Part shown: one piece after another, positions 53,268 through 63,106 of the stretch
How positions within the stretch are numbered: position 1 is the first letter of the stretch
Layout of the letters: each line of letters begins with the position of its first letter
Assembly: GCF_002836505.1 (NCBI RefSeq)
Contig: NZ_PJBF01000041.1
Location: 62,001-126,000, forward strand
Direction: 5' to 3'
Length of the DNA: 64,000 bases
Origin: Psychrobacter sp. Choline-02u-9
GTDB lineage: Bacteria; Pseudomonadota; Gammaproteobacteria; Pseudomonadales; Moraxellaceae
Made by a program: the position numbers and the translations under genes
The notes under the pieces: generated by a model
Databases searched by the model: none
What the model was told of the DNA's origin: nothing
The model's input: the letters and a program-made list of their open reading frames with translations, nothing else

Positions 53268-54182
53268 ATGTCAGACAAACATTATGATGCGTTGCCAAAA
53301 GCGCACACCACTTATGCCAACATTGTTAAAAGCTTATTGCCTATCGGTAATGGTGGCAAGGTCAGTAGAGACCAGTTGCCACAATCTACTTACTATGTAG
53401 ATGACTTGCATATCGATCAAGAAAACCTAGATGACTATCGCAAAATTTGCGGTTTTGCTGATGATGGTAAAGTGCCAGCGACTTACTTCTCGGTATTGTC
53501 ACAGACGCTGCAGATGAACATGATGGTCAAAGAGCCATTCCCATTTGCCATGTTAGGTCTTGTTCACGTTGATAATAGCGTCACCCAGTATCGCCCGATT
53601 GGAGAGCGTGAAACGGTAGCAATGTCGGTCACTTTTGATAACCTACGCGATCATGCCCAAGGTCAGCAGTTTGACTTTGTCACTATCGTAAAATCAGAAG
53701 ATGAAGTTATCTGGGAAGGTACGTCGACTTATTTATCACGTAGCAAGAAACCTAGCAGTAAAGATAAGAAGAGCGCGCCGCGTCCGGTCATGGTCAAGCC
53801 TGAAGTAAACGAAGAAGGTGTTCATAGCATTTTTGAAGTACCAGAAGATATCGGTCGTCGTTATGCTTTTGTCTCAGGTGACTTTAACTTGATTCATTTG
53901 CATCCACTATCAGCACGCGCGTTTGGTTTTCCTAAAGCGATTGCACATGGTATGTGGTCAAAGGCTAAGTGTCTTGCTCTAATGGGTGACTTGCCTGATG
54001 CTTACACAACTGACGTTTCATTTAAGCTGCCTATCTTTCTGCCAGCTGAAGTAGAGCTGATTGCTGAGCCAGTAGCCCAGCTCAAAAACGTAGATGATAC
54101 TTGTGAGTTTGGATTGTATAGCTCTAAAAACAATAAACCGCATTTGGCGGGTGTTGTAACCCTAAAGAGCGACAGCAAGTAG
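53268..54182 (+). CDS. MaoC-type hydratase/dehydratase (HtdX-like)
   Basis: 304 aa. The C-terminal hot-dog domain has the hydratase-2 motif 'FVSGDFNLIHLHPLSARAFG' (about 203-222) with Asp and His of the catalytic pair, then FPKAIAHGMWSKAKCLAL. The N-terminal half is a second, non-catalytic hot-dog. It hydrates trans-2-enoyl or dehydrates 3-hydroxyacyl thioesters. A charged Ser/Lys linker (SRSKKPSSKDKKSAP) joins the halves. With the FabG4-type reductase upstream and the thiolase beyond, it parallels M. tuberculosis Rv0241c-Rv0242c-Rv0243. AGGATGTACTT precedes the ATG. Confidence 0.9.
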   Translation: MSDKHYDALPKAHTTYANIVKSLLPIGNGGKVSRDQLPQSTYYVDDLHIDQENLDDYRKICGFADDGKVPATYFSVLSQTLQMNMMVKEPFPFAMLGLVHVDNSVTQYRPIGERETVAMSVTFDNLRDHAQGQQFDFVTIVKSEDEVIWEGTSTYLSRSKKPSSKDKKSAPRPVMVKPEVNEEGVHSIFEVPEDIGRRYAFVSGDFNLIHLHPLSARAFGFPKAIAHGMWSKAKCLALMGDLPDAYTTDVSFKLPIFLPAEVELIAEPVAQLKNVDDTCEFGLYSSKNNKPHLAGVVTLKSDSK

Positions 54183-54240
54183 AGTAAGTATCATAAAGCT
54201 TCTATTTTAACAGCCATATTTAACGTACATATTTATTATT

Positions 54241-54813
54241 ATGACTTCACAAAACCTGCCTTCAGAAGAAAACGCGATAGACGTAGATCAAACAGATAGC
54301 TCGATAGCGACTAATACGGTTGCCGCTAATGATAGCGGCGCTAACATTCATGTTAGTGCCGATAATGGCGTTGATTTGGCCGATATCTTTGAGCCTTATT
54401 TTCGTCCAGATGCAAACACTATCGTGTGCGGTGCATTAGATGACGAAAAAGTTGCGGCTTTAGCGAAAGCGGGCGTCGAGCTGGTCATCAACTTGCAGCC
54501 TGATGACGAGTTAAGCTTTGATGAGGCATCAGCAGTTGAGCAAGCAGGTATGCACTACGAACAGCTGCCTATCAACGGTGCTAAAGAGCTAAAGCAGCTT
54601 AAGATATTGGCATTTGATAATGTATTGCGCCAGCACCATGGCAAAAAAATCGCTATGCACTGTGGGTCGGGTAATAGAGTAGGAGCTGCAATAGCGCTGC
54701 GGGCAGGATGGTTGCGTGGACGTAAGATGGATACGGCTATGGAACGTGGTCGCAGTCATGGTTTGACCAAGCTTGAACAAGAAGTTCATAACCGTTTGCT
54801 AGTGCCGCGTTAA
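54241..54813 (+). CDS. DUF442/BLH-like phosphatase-family protein
   Basis: 190 aa. After a disordered acidic N-terminus (1-47) comes a dual-specificity-phosphatase-like fold: 'VAALAKAGVELVINLQPDDE' and the loop AMHCGSGNRVGAAIALRAGW (about 139-158). The loop is C-G-S-G-N-R, i.e. Cys-x4-Arg, which agrees with DUF442 proteins (CRSGNRS) but is one residue shorter than the classical Cys-x5-Arg, so phosphatase activity is uncertain. No Shine-Dalgarno sequence is visible at the ATG; it follows the MaoC gene by 58 bases and may be cotranscribed. Confidence 0.8.
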   Translation: MTSQNLPSEENAIDVDQTDSSIATNTVAANDSGANIHVSADNGVDLADIFEPYFRPDANTIVCGALDDEKVAALAKAGVELVINLQPDDELSFDEASAVEQAGMHYEQLPINGAKELKQLKILAFDNVLRQHHGKKIAMHCGSGNRVGAAIALRAGWLRGRKMDTAMERGRSHGLTKLEQEVHNRLLVPR

Positions 54814-54888
54814 CTAGATTTGTGGCATTGAATATTAGTGCTGTCTTAGACGTGAGTAAACTCTAAAAGTATCATCGAAATAAATAAT

Positions 54889-54919
54889 AAAAAAGGCGAC
54901 CAATAGGTGGCCTTTTTTA
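54889..54919 (+). terminator. terminator after the phosphatase-like gene
   Basis: AAAAAAGGC pairs with GCCTTTTTT, with inner ACC/GGT pairing and one mismatch. Confidence 0.85.
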
Positions 54920-55091
54920 TTGGCTCACAATTCATTTATACTGGTTCAAATATTTTATATAGTCAAAGAACTACTTGTGCAATCTGTAATCGGCTACCTT
55001 GTATTCGTTTTAGCCCTCTTTGACTATAGCTTACATATAGCTATCATTTTAAAAATAGAATAATTCATATCACTGGAGTAAGGTAATAATA

Positions 55092-56516
55092 ATGGATCAT
55101 AATACAGAAAATTCTAATACACCCATAAACGCTGACTTTCAAAAAAAATTACAGCAATTACTGACAGACTTACAGCTTGATGATGCACCTGCTGGCGGGG
55201 CTGTGGCCGTGTATCAGGCAGGTCATTGTATAGCACAAGCTAGTACAGGTATGGCGCGTCCTGATATGCCGTGGCAGCCCGATACGTTAGCGATTAATTT
55301 TTCTACCGGTAAAGGGGTATTGGCAACGTTGGTTCATGTGCTGGTTTCACAGCAGCTGCTTGAATATGACAAACCTATTGCCCATTATTGGCCAGAGTTT
55401 GCTGCAAACGGCAAAGACCAAATTACGTTGCGACAAGTCATGTCACATCAAGCCGATTTGTTTTCGATTCAAAGTATCGATGTCGATAGTGAGACAGTAC
55501 TCAATTGGGATACGATGCTGCGCCACATTGCAGCGATGCCCATTACCTCACCCGAAGATGCGACCAAATATGACAGCGCTTATAGTGCATTGGTCTATGG
55601 CTGGGTATTGGGCGGCTTAGTAGAGGCGGTTACTCATTTGTCGCTAGCCGAAGCACTGCGCCAGTATCTAACGGAGCCTCTGGGTATTGCCGACAGCTGC
55701 TATTTTGGTGTGCCAGATAGTAAAGTAGATCAGGTGGCAAAATTGGCCAAAGATTTTGAAGAATCAGAGGATACGAGTGCTCAATTAAAATCGAGACGTC
55801 AAAAACCAACCTTAAAAGTAGACTCTCAAGAAACTTTACGTACTTATGCAAGCTTACCTAGTTATCATTACTGGCAACAGAAAATGCTAAATGACAAACG
55901 TGCAGCTGAGACGCAAAGTAGCCTATATGACAGCCTAGATAGCTCTGATATTGATAACGTACAACATGTATTAAATACTGCACGTATTAATAGCTTATAT
56001 TTCAATACCACTCAGCTTAATCTAAAAAACTATAAGGCAGCGCTGATACCTGCTGGCAAACATGCCCTTGATTATCATAACCGTCAAACATTACAGGCGG
56101 TCATTCCAGCGGCAAATGGTGTCGCTTCCGCTAAAGCACTGGCAACGATTTACGCAATGCTCGCTAATGGCGGTATATGGCAAGGAAAGACGCTGATTGA
56201 TAGTGCTACTTTTGAGCAGTTATCTACTCCGCAGGTTGAGGGTTTAGATGCGGTTATGCCAGCAGCTATGAAATGGCGATTGGGCTACCATAGATTATTT
56301 AGTTTGTATGCTAACAACGATGATACGGATAAGAGAATGAGTCCTGCATTATCAGGATTTGGGCATATGGGGTATAACGGATCGGTTGCTTGGTGCGAAC
56401 CTGAGCGCCAACTGTCATTTGCTTTTATTCATAATTTTGATACCACTATGCTCAATGACGTTCGTCAGTTTGCACTGACAGAAGCCGTCTTGAGCTGGGT
56501 AGAAGAGATGTTTTAA
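55092..56516 (+). CDS. serine hydrolase of the beta-lactamase fold (EstB-like)
   Basis: 474 aa, no signal peptide, so probably cytoplasmic. Class-C beta-lactamase motifs: S71-T-G-K (NFSTGKGVLAT) and 'YDSAYSALVYGWVLGGLVEA' (Tyr motif; YSA where YxN is typical). A GHMGYNGS stretch stands in place of the KTG box, consistent with esterases such as EstB rather than true beta-lactamases. A charged insert (about 220-255) is unusual. Probably an esterase or peptidase; no evidence for antibiotic resistance. Confidence 0.88.
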   Translation: MDHNTENSNTPINADFQKKLQQLLTDLQLDDAPAGGAVAVYQAGHCIAQASTGMARPDMPWQPDTLAINFSTGKGVLATLVHVLVSQQLLEYDKPIAHYWPEFAANGKDQITLRQVMSHQADLFSIQSIDVDSETVLNWDTMLRHIAAMPITSPEDATKYDSAYSALVYGWVLGGLVEAVTHLSLAEALRQYLTEPLGIADSCYFGVPDSKVDQVAKLAKDFEESEDTSAQLKSRRQKPTLKVDSQETLRTYASLPSYHYWQQKMLNDKRAAETQSSLYDSLDSSDIDNVQHVLNTARINSLYFNTTQLNLKNYKAALIPAGKHALDYHNRQTLQAVIPAANGVASAKALATIYAMLANGGIWQGKTLIDSATFEQLSTPQVEGLDAVMPAAMKWRLGYHRLFSLYANNDDTDKRMSPALSGFGHMGYNGSVAWCEPERQLSFAFIHNFDTTMLNDVRQFALTEAVLSWVEEMF

Positions 56517-56571
56517 TAATGCTATTTTTAATCGCGAATTGATTCCGTTTCAAATATAAGCAGCATTAATT

Positions 56572-57819
56572 TTAATGCTGCTTGTTTGGTTTCATTTTAA
56601 GCAGTCTTGATGCGCTGAGACCATGGATAAAAATAGAAGTCAAAATAACAATCGAACAGACAATCCACAATTTAAGCGCATCTTCATCCGCGAAGAATCC
56701 TTGATTGAGCGCATAGGACAGATAATATAGAGTACCAATACCGCGAATACCCAAAGCCGATATCGCGTATTTCTCGGTATGGGGTAGGTTCAATCCTGAT
56801 AAGGCAATAAATCCACCGATTGGACGTATGAGTAGTAAGAAGGTAAAGCTGACGATATAGACGCGCCATGTCAACTCGACGCCTGCCTGTAACCCTTGAC
56901 CGAGGAACATGCCGAAGATAACCAGCACTAATGACATTAGTAAGCCTTCTGATTGCTCAGCGAAATCATGCAGTTTTTGGTGATAAGTATGCTCACACTC
57001 CGAGCGACGAAACGCAAATGCGGCCACGAATACAGCGATAAAGCCATAACTATGTACATACTCGGCAAGACCATAGGCTAGTAGTGTCAACGCAATAACC
57101 ACATAGCCTTGCGAGATGGTAGTCTCGCGAGTATGTTTAGAAAACACGATTTTGGCCAATAATTTACCAACCAATACACCTACCACTACACCTGCGCCAA
57201 TCTTCCACAAGACGTCATGAGTAAACCACGACCATAGCATCTCGTAAGTAAAGGCTTTGCCTTCACTGAACGCTTCTGCAATCTTAATCGCTAGATACAC
57301 AAACGGAAAAGCCAGACCATCGTTCAACCCGGCCTCTGACGTTAAGGTAAAGCGCGGTGTGTCTTCTCTTCCTGTATTGGGAGGACCCACCTGAATGCTC
57401 GAAGCTAACACGGGATCAGTAGGTGCTAACACTGCACCTAATAAAATAGCTGCACCAAGGCTTAAACCAAACGCGTAATACCCCAAGACTGCCATCGCAA
57501 AAATACCAATAGGCATGGTAATAAGTAGCAGTCTTACAGTTGGTCGCCACAATCGCCAAGACAACTCTGTATCGATTTTAATGCCAGCACCAACCAATGA
57601 GACCAATACAACAATCTCAGTCAGTTTTTCGATGAGTAACCCGTTATCAAGTGGGTCTAAAAAGGACAAAGACGTCCACCAGTAGCCCATCATCAGACCG
57701 AAGCTGACTTGGAGCATCGGTAATGAGATAGAGGTGCGCTTAAAAATAACAGGAAACAATGCCCCGAGTAAAAAGGCAATCCCGCAGATTAATAAGAATA
57801 AGTTATATTTTTCAATCAT
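56572..57819 (-). CDS. CPA1-family cation:proton antiporter
   Basis: 415-aa inner-membrane Na+(K+)/H+ exchanger with about 12 membrane segments. Key motifs: 'ILLGAVLAPTDPVLASSIQV' (TDP helix break) and 'SEAGLNDGLAFPFVYLAIKI' (the ND ion-binding pair of electroneutral CPA1 members). There is no C-terminal regulatory domain. Monocistronic; the ATG lies at the edge of a 250-base gap. Confidence 0.9.
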   Translation of the reverse strand: MIEKYNLFLLICGIAFLLGALFPVIFKRTSISLPMLQVSFGLMMGYWWTSLSFLDPLDNGLLIEKLTEIVVLVSLVGAGIKIDTELSWRLWRPTVRLLLITMPIGIFAMAVLGYYAFGLSLGAAILLGAVLAPTDPVLASSIQVGPPNTGREDTPRFTLTSEAGLNDGLAFPFVYLAIKIAEAFSEGKAFTYEMLWSWFTHDVLWKIGAGVVVGVLVGKLLAKIVFSKHTRETTISQGYVVIALTLLAYGLAEYVHSYGFIAVFVAAFAFRRSECEHTYHQKLHDFAEQSEGLLMSLVLVIFGMFLGQGLQAGVELTWRVYIVSFTFLLLIRPIGGFIALSGLNLPHTEKYAISALGIRGIGTLYYLSYALNQGFFADEDALKLWIVCSIVILTSIFIHGLSASRLLKMKPNKQH

Positions 57820-58004
57820 GAGGTTTACGCACGTCGTTATGTTTTAAGGGTCGATTTTAAGAGGGTAATTTTAGATATTGATGACAATTCACAGCAATGG
57901 TTGATAGTCAGTCATTGATACTCTTTATCATGACGTCAAAATAAAATAATTACCGCAAAAAATAGTTATCAAAACGACAGCTACGTTGTTTTTTGGTGAA
58001 AAAA

Positions 58005-58025
58005 AAGCCTGCATTGCGCAGGCTT
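58005..58025 (-). terminator. ilvD terminator
   Basis: AAGCCTGC pairs with GCAGGCTT around ATTGC; eight T follow on the minus strand, 45 bases after the ilvD stop. Confidence 0.85.
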
Positions 58026-58069
58026 AATATATTTTTATCAGTATGTTTGTATCATGAATAGCTTATAGA

Positions 58070-59956
58070 CTAGCGTTCGACTTGACTCACATCACGTACG
58101 GCACCAGTATCAGCACTGGTAGTCATAGCCGCATAAGCACGTAATGCTGGCGAGACATGACGGTCACGGTTGACAGGTTTCCATGCATCACGACCACGCG
58201 CTTCCATAGCTTCTCGGCGAGCGGCTAAGTCTGCATCGCTCACTTGCATGTTGATGGTACGATTGGGGATATCGATATGAATGCTATCGCCTTCTTCGAC
58301 CAAACCAATCGCCCCACCTTCAGCAGCTTCTGGGCTAGCATGACCAATTGATAGGCCTGATGTACCACCAGAGAAGCGACCATCAGTCAGTAGGGCGCAT
58401 TCTTTACCCAATCCTTTTGACTTCAGATAAGTCGTTGGGTATAGCATCTCTTGCATACCAGGGCCGCCTTTAGGGCCTTCGTAGCGAATGATGACGACAT
58501 CGCCTGCAACGATTTGATCAGCCAATACCGCAGCAACCGCATCATCTTGTGATTCAAATAGACGCGCGCGACCAGTAAAGGTCAAGATGCTTTCGTCGAC
58601 GCCTGCGGTTTTGACCACACAGCCGCGCTCAGCGATATTGCCATATAGTACGGCTAAGCCGCCATCTGTAGAGTAGGCATGTTTGGCACTACGGATACAG
58701 CCTGACTCACGGTTGACGTCGAGGTTTGACCACTCTTTTGATTGTGAAAACGCCTCTGTAGTACGTACGCCACCAGGTGCTGCAAGGAAGCGTGCGCGAG
58801 CTTCATGATTATCAGGGTTCATGATGTCCCATTTGTCGATTGCTTCTTTCATCGTTGCGCTATGAATAGTCGGCACGTCAGTCTTTAATAACTCAGCGCG
58901 ATCAAGCTCAGCGAGTAATGCAAAGACACCGCCAGCACGATGCACATCTTCCATATGGTATTTCTGTGAGGCAGGGGCTACTTTTGCCAGACAAGGTACA
59001 CCGCGACTTAAACGGTCAATATCAGCCATCTTAAAATCGATCTCTGCTTCATTGGCCGCAGCAAGTAGATGCAAGATAGTATTGGTTGAACCACCCATAG
59101 CGATGTCTAAGCTCATGGCATTTTCAAAAGCAGCCTTGGTAGCGATAGAGCGTGGCAGCACAGAGTCATCATCTTGCTCATAACGACGCTTAGCAAGCGA
59201 CACAATGGTACGACCCGCTTCTAAAAATAGCTCGCGACGCAATGAATGAGTAGCTAGTAGTGAGCCATTACCTGGTAAGGCTAAGCCTAAAGCTTCGGTC
59301 AAGCAGTTCATCGAGTTGGCTGTAAACATACCAGAGCATGAGCCACAAGTAGGGCAGGCTGAGGCTTCGATAGCAGCGACGTCTTCATCACTGATGCTAT
59401 CATCAGCAGCGTCCATCATCGCATCGACAAGGTCAAGTTTGCGAACAGCACTGCTGTCACTACTATCGGTATTGTGGCTCTTACCAACGGTACTGGCTAA
59501 GATTTTACCCGCTTCCATTGGGCCACCTGAGATAAAAACCACTGGTATGTTAAGGCGCATGGCGGCCATCAACATACCCGGAGTGATTTTGTCACAGTTA
59601 GAAATACAAACTAGCGCATCTGCACAATGGGCATTGACCATATATTCGACAGAATCAGCGATCAAATCACGGCTTGGTAGCGAGTACAACATACCGCTAT
59701 GGCCCATCGCAATACCATCATCGACCGCAATGGTATTGAACTCTTTTGCAACGCCGCCTGCTTGCTCAATCTCACGGGCGACCAGTTGTCCAAGGTCTTT
59801 TAGATGCACATGGCCGGGTACAAACTGGGTAAAAGAGTTAGCAATCGCAATGATTGGCTTGCCAAAGTCGCCGTCAGTCATGCCGGTTGCACGCCATAAT
59901 GCGCGCGCGCCTGCCATATTACGACCGCCGGTAGAGGTTTTTGAGCGATAATCCAT
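58070..59956 (-). CDS. ilvD: dihydroxy-acid dehydratase
   Basis: Fe-S enzyme dehydrating 2,3-dihydroxy acids in valine, isoleucine and leucine synthesis. 628 aa. The N-terminus [20 protein letters not shown] aligns with E. coli IlvD; ATG 59956 has AAGGAATATC before it, better than the upstream ATG 59998. Cluster ligands: Cys121 ([13 protein letters not shown]) and the Cys of [12 protein letters not shown]; Mg site [12 protein letters not shown]; also '[20 protein letters not shown]'. Single gene, with no other ilv genes in the window. Confidence 0.96.
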   Translation of the reverse strand: MDYRSKTSTGGRNMAGARALWRATGMTDGDFGKPIIAIANSFTQFVPGHVHLKDLGQLVAREIEQAGGVAKEFNTIAVDDGIAMGHSGMLYSLPSRDLIADSVEYMVNAHCADALVCISNCDKITPGMLMAAMRLNIPVVFISGGPMEAGKILASTVGKSHNTDSSDSSAVRKLDLVDAMMDAADDSISDEDVAAIEASACPTCGSCSGMFTANSMNCLTEALGLALPGNGSLLATHSLRRELFLEAGRTIVSLAKRRYEQDDDSVLPRSIATKAAFENAMSLDIAMGGSTNTILHLLAAANEAEIDFKMADIDRLSRGVPCLAKVAPASQKYHMEDVHRAGGVFALLAELDRAELLKTDVPTIHSATMKEAIDKWDIMNPDNHEARARFLAAPGGVRTTEAFSQSKEWSNLDVNRESGCIRSAKHAYSTDGGLAVLYGNIAERGCVVKTAGVDESILTFTGRARLFESQDDAVAAVLADQIVAGDVVIIRYEGPKGGPGMQEMLYPTTYLKSKGLGKECALLTDGRFSGGTSGLSIGHASPEAAEGGAIGLVEEGDSIHIDIPNRTINMQVSDADLAARREAMEARGRDAWKPVNRDRHVSPALRAYAAMTTSADTGAVRDVSQVER

Positions 59957-60176
59957 GTGATATTCCTTACAAATAGGCGGGGTTGTTAAAATGTGCACCC
60001 TTAGTTTTAATAGGGATAGTGTGCTTTTTATAGAGAGTGAGTACTAGTGAATAATACTAATTCGTTACCATACCATTAGATATGAATAACTAAAAACAAT
60101 ATGCTAATAACAGTGAATTAATAATAACGAATTAATAATCACAAGCGATGAGCAAAAAAACAGTTATTCAAAATAT

Positions 60177-60995
60177 TTATTCGATACGTTCTAATATGGC
60201 TTTGTCAAACCAAGGAAGATCGGCTTTGTCTGCTTCTAATTTCACAATAGCTGCAAGCGCATGAGCAGCCAGTAGCTGTTGATAATCACTACTAGCTTCA
60301 ATCGTCAACAGTGACTCGGCAGGTAGTGCTTGAGTGTTAGGGTTTTGCTCGTCAACGCTAATTAATGTCTGCTTATTGTTTTTATAAAGGACGTCTACAC
60401 GACCAAAAAACTGCCAGTCTTTAAAAGCGGCAATAATAGCGTCGGCAGCATCCTTGGTATATACCTGCTGCGTCTCTTTACCCGTATTGGTCCAGTGTAG
60501 CCGTACAGCCAACTGCAATGCCTCACTAAATACGACCAACGAGCCAATAATTTTTACATGCCAAGGACTGGTCAGCAGCTCCTCGTCAATGCCAATTAAT
60601 TTGGCAGCTTGATGAGCCGACATGGGTGTATTGAATTGAAGCAGTAGCTCAGGAGTAAGCGGGTGCGTCTGTTTGATCGCATCATCTAAACTGTCATAGT
60701 GATACAAAAAAGGCAGTGGCAAATCTTGCGTGACAGTCTTCTTTATAATTTTACAATTGTGCATCTGCCAGCTGATGGCTTTATCAGTTAGTGCTTCCGC
60801 TAATATGATAGCGCTTGGATCGATGGTTTGAGTACTATTGTCAGGCTCAGTACTAAGTTGCTCTAAGCCAGTACTATCAGGCACAGAGACATTTGATCCA
60901 GACATTTGGGCATTGTCATTGAGTGTTGAAGACGGGTCGCCGTTATCTAGGCTATCTGATCTATTGGTTGGCAAAGTAGGCAAATCCATAAACAT
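60177..60995 (-). CDS. hypothetical protein
   Basis: 272 aa, not recognised. Residues 1-60 are a Ser/Asp/Asn/Thr-rich disordered segment without a signal peptide. The rest (about 62-272) is a mixed alpha/beta globular domain with 'DKAISWQMHNCKIIKKTVTQ', 'WHVKIIGSLVVFSEALQLAV' and 'KDWQFFGRVDVLYKNNKQTL'. No catalytic motif stands out. The start is uncertain: ATG 60995 and 60989 are both possible and no Shine-Dalgarno sequence is seen. Stand-alone gene beside ilvD. Confidence 0.7.
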   Translation of the reverse strand: MFMDLPTLPTNRSDSLDNGDPSSTLNDNAQMSGSNVSVPDSTGLEQLSTEPDNSTQTIDPSAIILAEALTDKAISWQMHNCKIIKKTVTQDLPLPFLYHYDSLDDAIKQTHPLTPELLLQFNTPMSAHQAAKLIGIDEELLTSPWHVKIIGSLVVFSEALQLAVRLHWTNTGKETQQVYTKDAADAIIAAFKDWQFFGRVDVLYKNNKQTLISVDEQNPNTQALPAESLLTIEASSDYQQLLAAHALAAIVKLEADKADLPWFDKAILERIE

Positions 60996-61193
60996 AGCGT
61001 TGTTAAAATAGAGGGCTAATATAACATTTAAAAGGTATGACTCGCCAATAAATTAGTGGGATGAGATGGTAGTTTATACGTATAAAATAATATCTTTAGT
61101 TGAATGACTTATTATAAATTAATCGTATTTTGTCTATTAAAATAATCTAAAATATAGTCGATAATTTAGATGGAAATGTAAGCAAAGGAATTA

Positions 61194-62207
61194 ATGAAAA
61201 AGTTCTCCGATAACGAATCTATCCAAGAATGGATAACATCAAATCGTCTCTATGAAGAGTATCTGTTCTTTTATTTACTCATATGCCTATTTTGGTTTTT
61301 CGTTGGTTTGTTTTCTATTGGTATACGTATACCAGTATTCAACGATATGCAGAATTTAGCATTTAATACGGTATGGTTTTTAATCCTATGTGTCGCATTA
61401 AGCATCCCCAAATTTTGGTATTTTTTGATAAAAGGGCGTCATGGTCAACTGTTTCAAGCCACTGCCAAAGTGTATGAAACGCTAGACAGCATAGAAGATA
61501 TTGAACAAAGAGAGCAGGTGCATAAGCAGATTACTAGCAATGGCAAGTTGCCACCTAACCGATTAGAAACGCTATCACTGGCATTTTTATTTGCATTCGT
61601 ACTCTTCGATATATTGTATACCCGCTGCTGGATAAGAGATCTGAGCCTAGTATGGCAGCCTGACTGGGTCAATATGTGCATTGGCTGGGTACATAATAAT
61701 CTATCGATGCCTCCAATTAGTGAAGACAGACAGATTTTTAATTTATGGTTCAATGGCGGTCATAGTGACACGGTATTACAGGAGCTTTTTGGTGATGAGT
61801 GGGCGTTTTTGGCTTCTCCATTTGGTGATGCGGCAATGTTTTACCACTTTATTCGAGTGGTCATGTTTGTTCCTATCTTAGCGGCATTGTCGATTGTATT
61901 GTGGAAGCCATTAAGATGGCTGGGTATGCAGCAAATCGATCCTAGAAATATTCATAGTGCTATGTCTTTTTTACGTAGTTGTGCATGGTCGCTTATTTTT
62001 GGATTTTTTATGGCGATTGGTACATTGGGTTTTGTAACTAAAACTACTTGGTTTACGTTAGGTTTGATAGATCAAGAAGCATGGTTTGGTAATTTATATA
62101 TCAACGGTTTATATATATTTATCGCTTTTAGTATCCGATTTTTTTATGGCTGGTTTGTTTTTTGGAAAAATAATTTTTTTAAGTGTGTAAAAAAGTTCAG
62201 TTATTAG
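61194..62207 (+). CDS. polytopic membrane protein of unknown function
   Basis: 337 aa with about six membrane segments (near 25-45, 55-78, 127-147, 220-243, 263-287 and 300-322), rich in Phe and Trp. A cytoplasmic or periplasmic loop (about 83-125, 'KVYETLDSIEDIEQREQVHK') lies between the second and third. I do not recognise a family. AAAGGAATTA before the ATG supports translation. It is AT-richer than its neighbours, which could reflect transfer or just membrane codon use. Confidence 0.75.
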   Translation: MKKFSDNESIQEWITSNRLYEEYLFFYLLICLFWFFVGLFSIGIRIPVFNDMQNLAFNTVWFLILCVALSIPKFWYFLIKGRHGQLFQATAKVYETLDSIEDIEQREQVHKQITSNGKLPPNRLETLSLAFLFAFVLFDILYTRCWIRDLSLVWQPDWVNMCIGWVHNNLSMPPISEDRQIFNLWFNGGHSDTVLQELFGDEWAFLASPFGDAAMFYHFIRVVMFVPILAALSIVLWKPLRWLGMQQIDPRNIHSAMSFLRSCAWSLIFGFFMAIGTLGFVTKTTWFTLGLIDQEAWFGNLYINGLYIFIAFSIRFFYGWFVFWKNNFFKCVKKFSY

Positions 62208-62296
62208 AGGTTCGTTCGCTTTGAACTCACATTGCTGACTTGTACTAAAGTTATATTTCGTCCACTATATGACAGATGCTTTTATCTATTTTGGAT

Positions 62297-62320
62297 AGCT
62301 ATTGAGCTATTGAGCTATTA
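62297..62320 (+). repeat. three tandem copies of an 8-base unit
   Basis: AGCTATTG x 3 (the last ending in A) in the gap upstream of the HIT gene; a slipped-strand site that could vary in copy number. Confidence 0.6.
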
Positions 62321-62355
62321 ATTAACTAATAATAAAACTCTTAAAGGAAAAAATA

Positions 62356-62796
62356 ATGACTGAAGTAAATCAAAAGACTGCTTATGACGACAATAATATT
62401 TTTGCCAAAATGTTAGATGGTGATATTCCATATCACAAAGTATATGAAGATGATAAAACGCTGGCCTTTATGGATATCATGCCACAAGCAGAAGGCCATG
62501 TATTGGTCATACCAAAACAGAAAGCCGTTGATTTGGCGGATCTTGAGCCTGAATATGCTGCTGCGGTGCTAATGACGTCTAAGAAAGTCATGCAAGCTCA
62601 GCGCCAAGTATTTGAGCGTGAAGGCGTTATCCAAATGCAGTTGAATGGCTCACAAGCAGGTCAAACGGTCTTTCATTATCATGTGCATCTCATTCCATCA
62701 AGTATCCATGAATTGGGTCGTCATGCAGTGACCCAAGCAGATAATAGTGATTTGGCAGCTATTGCGCAGAAGTTGGCGGCAGTGATTGATGCATAG
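62356..62796 (+). CDS. HIT-family nucleotide-binding hydrolase
   Basis: 146-aa cytoplasmic protein with 'FAKMLDGDIPYHKVYEDDKT', 'FMDIMPQAEGHVLVIPKQ' and the histidine triad FHYHVHLIP (about residues 105-113). Closest in type to Hint-like purine nucleoside phosphoramidases. AAAGGAAAAAATA precedes the ATG. Monocistronic with its own terminator. Confidence 0.95.
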   Translation: MTEVNQKTAYDDNNIFAKMLDGDIPYHKVYEDDKTLAFMDIMPQAEGHVLVIPKQKAVDLADLEPEYAAAVLMTSKKVMQAQRQVFEREGVIQMQLNGSQAGQTVFHYHVHLIPSSIHELGRHAVTQADNSDLAAIAQKLAAVIDA

Positions 62797-62898
62797 TTAG
62801 AAAACAGAGTGCTTCTGTTTAGGTACAATAAATATTGGTATTTACGAATTAGCGAGTATTCAAAGATTATAAATCACTAAAAAATATATATACAATCA

Positions 62899-62926
62899 AA
62901 AGGCAGCTAGCAAGCTGCCTTTTTTA
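62899..62926 (+). terminator. HIT gene terminator
   Basis: AAAAGGCAGCT pairs with AGCTGCCTTTT around AGCA, followed by a T-run, about 100 bases after the stop. Confidence 0.9.
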
Positions 62927-63106
62927 TTTTCTTGGTAATAGTCATGTAACATTCGTTAAAGTCATGTTACGAGTTGAACGCTTGTCTAGGGTTTTGGAAA
63001 AGAGTGTGATAATTATTATAACCATTCACACACATTTTCTAATCTTTGCCTTAATTAAAACTTTTCTATAAAAAGGCATCGTCAACTTTTGAGGATATTA
63101 TTTTTC

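Noticed and set aside
55092-56516. True antibiotic beta-lactamase
   Set aside because: No signal peptide, no KTG box and an altered Tyr motif; better described as an EstB-like hydrolase.
59316-59951. 211-codon open frame on the plus strand inside ilvD
   Set aside because: It is opposite to strongly conserved IlvD sequence and has no recognisable protein features; antisense shadow.
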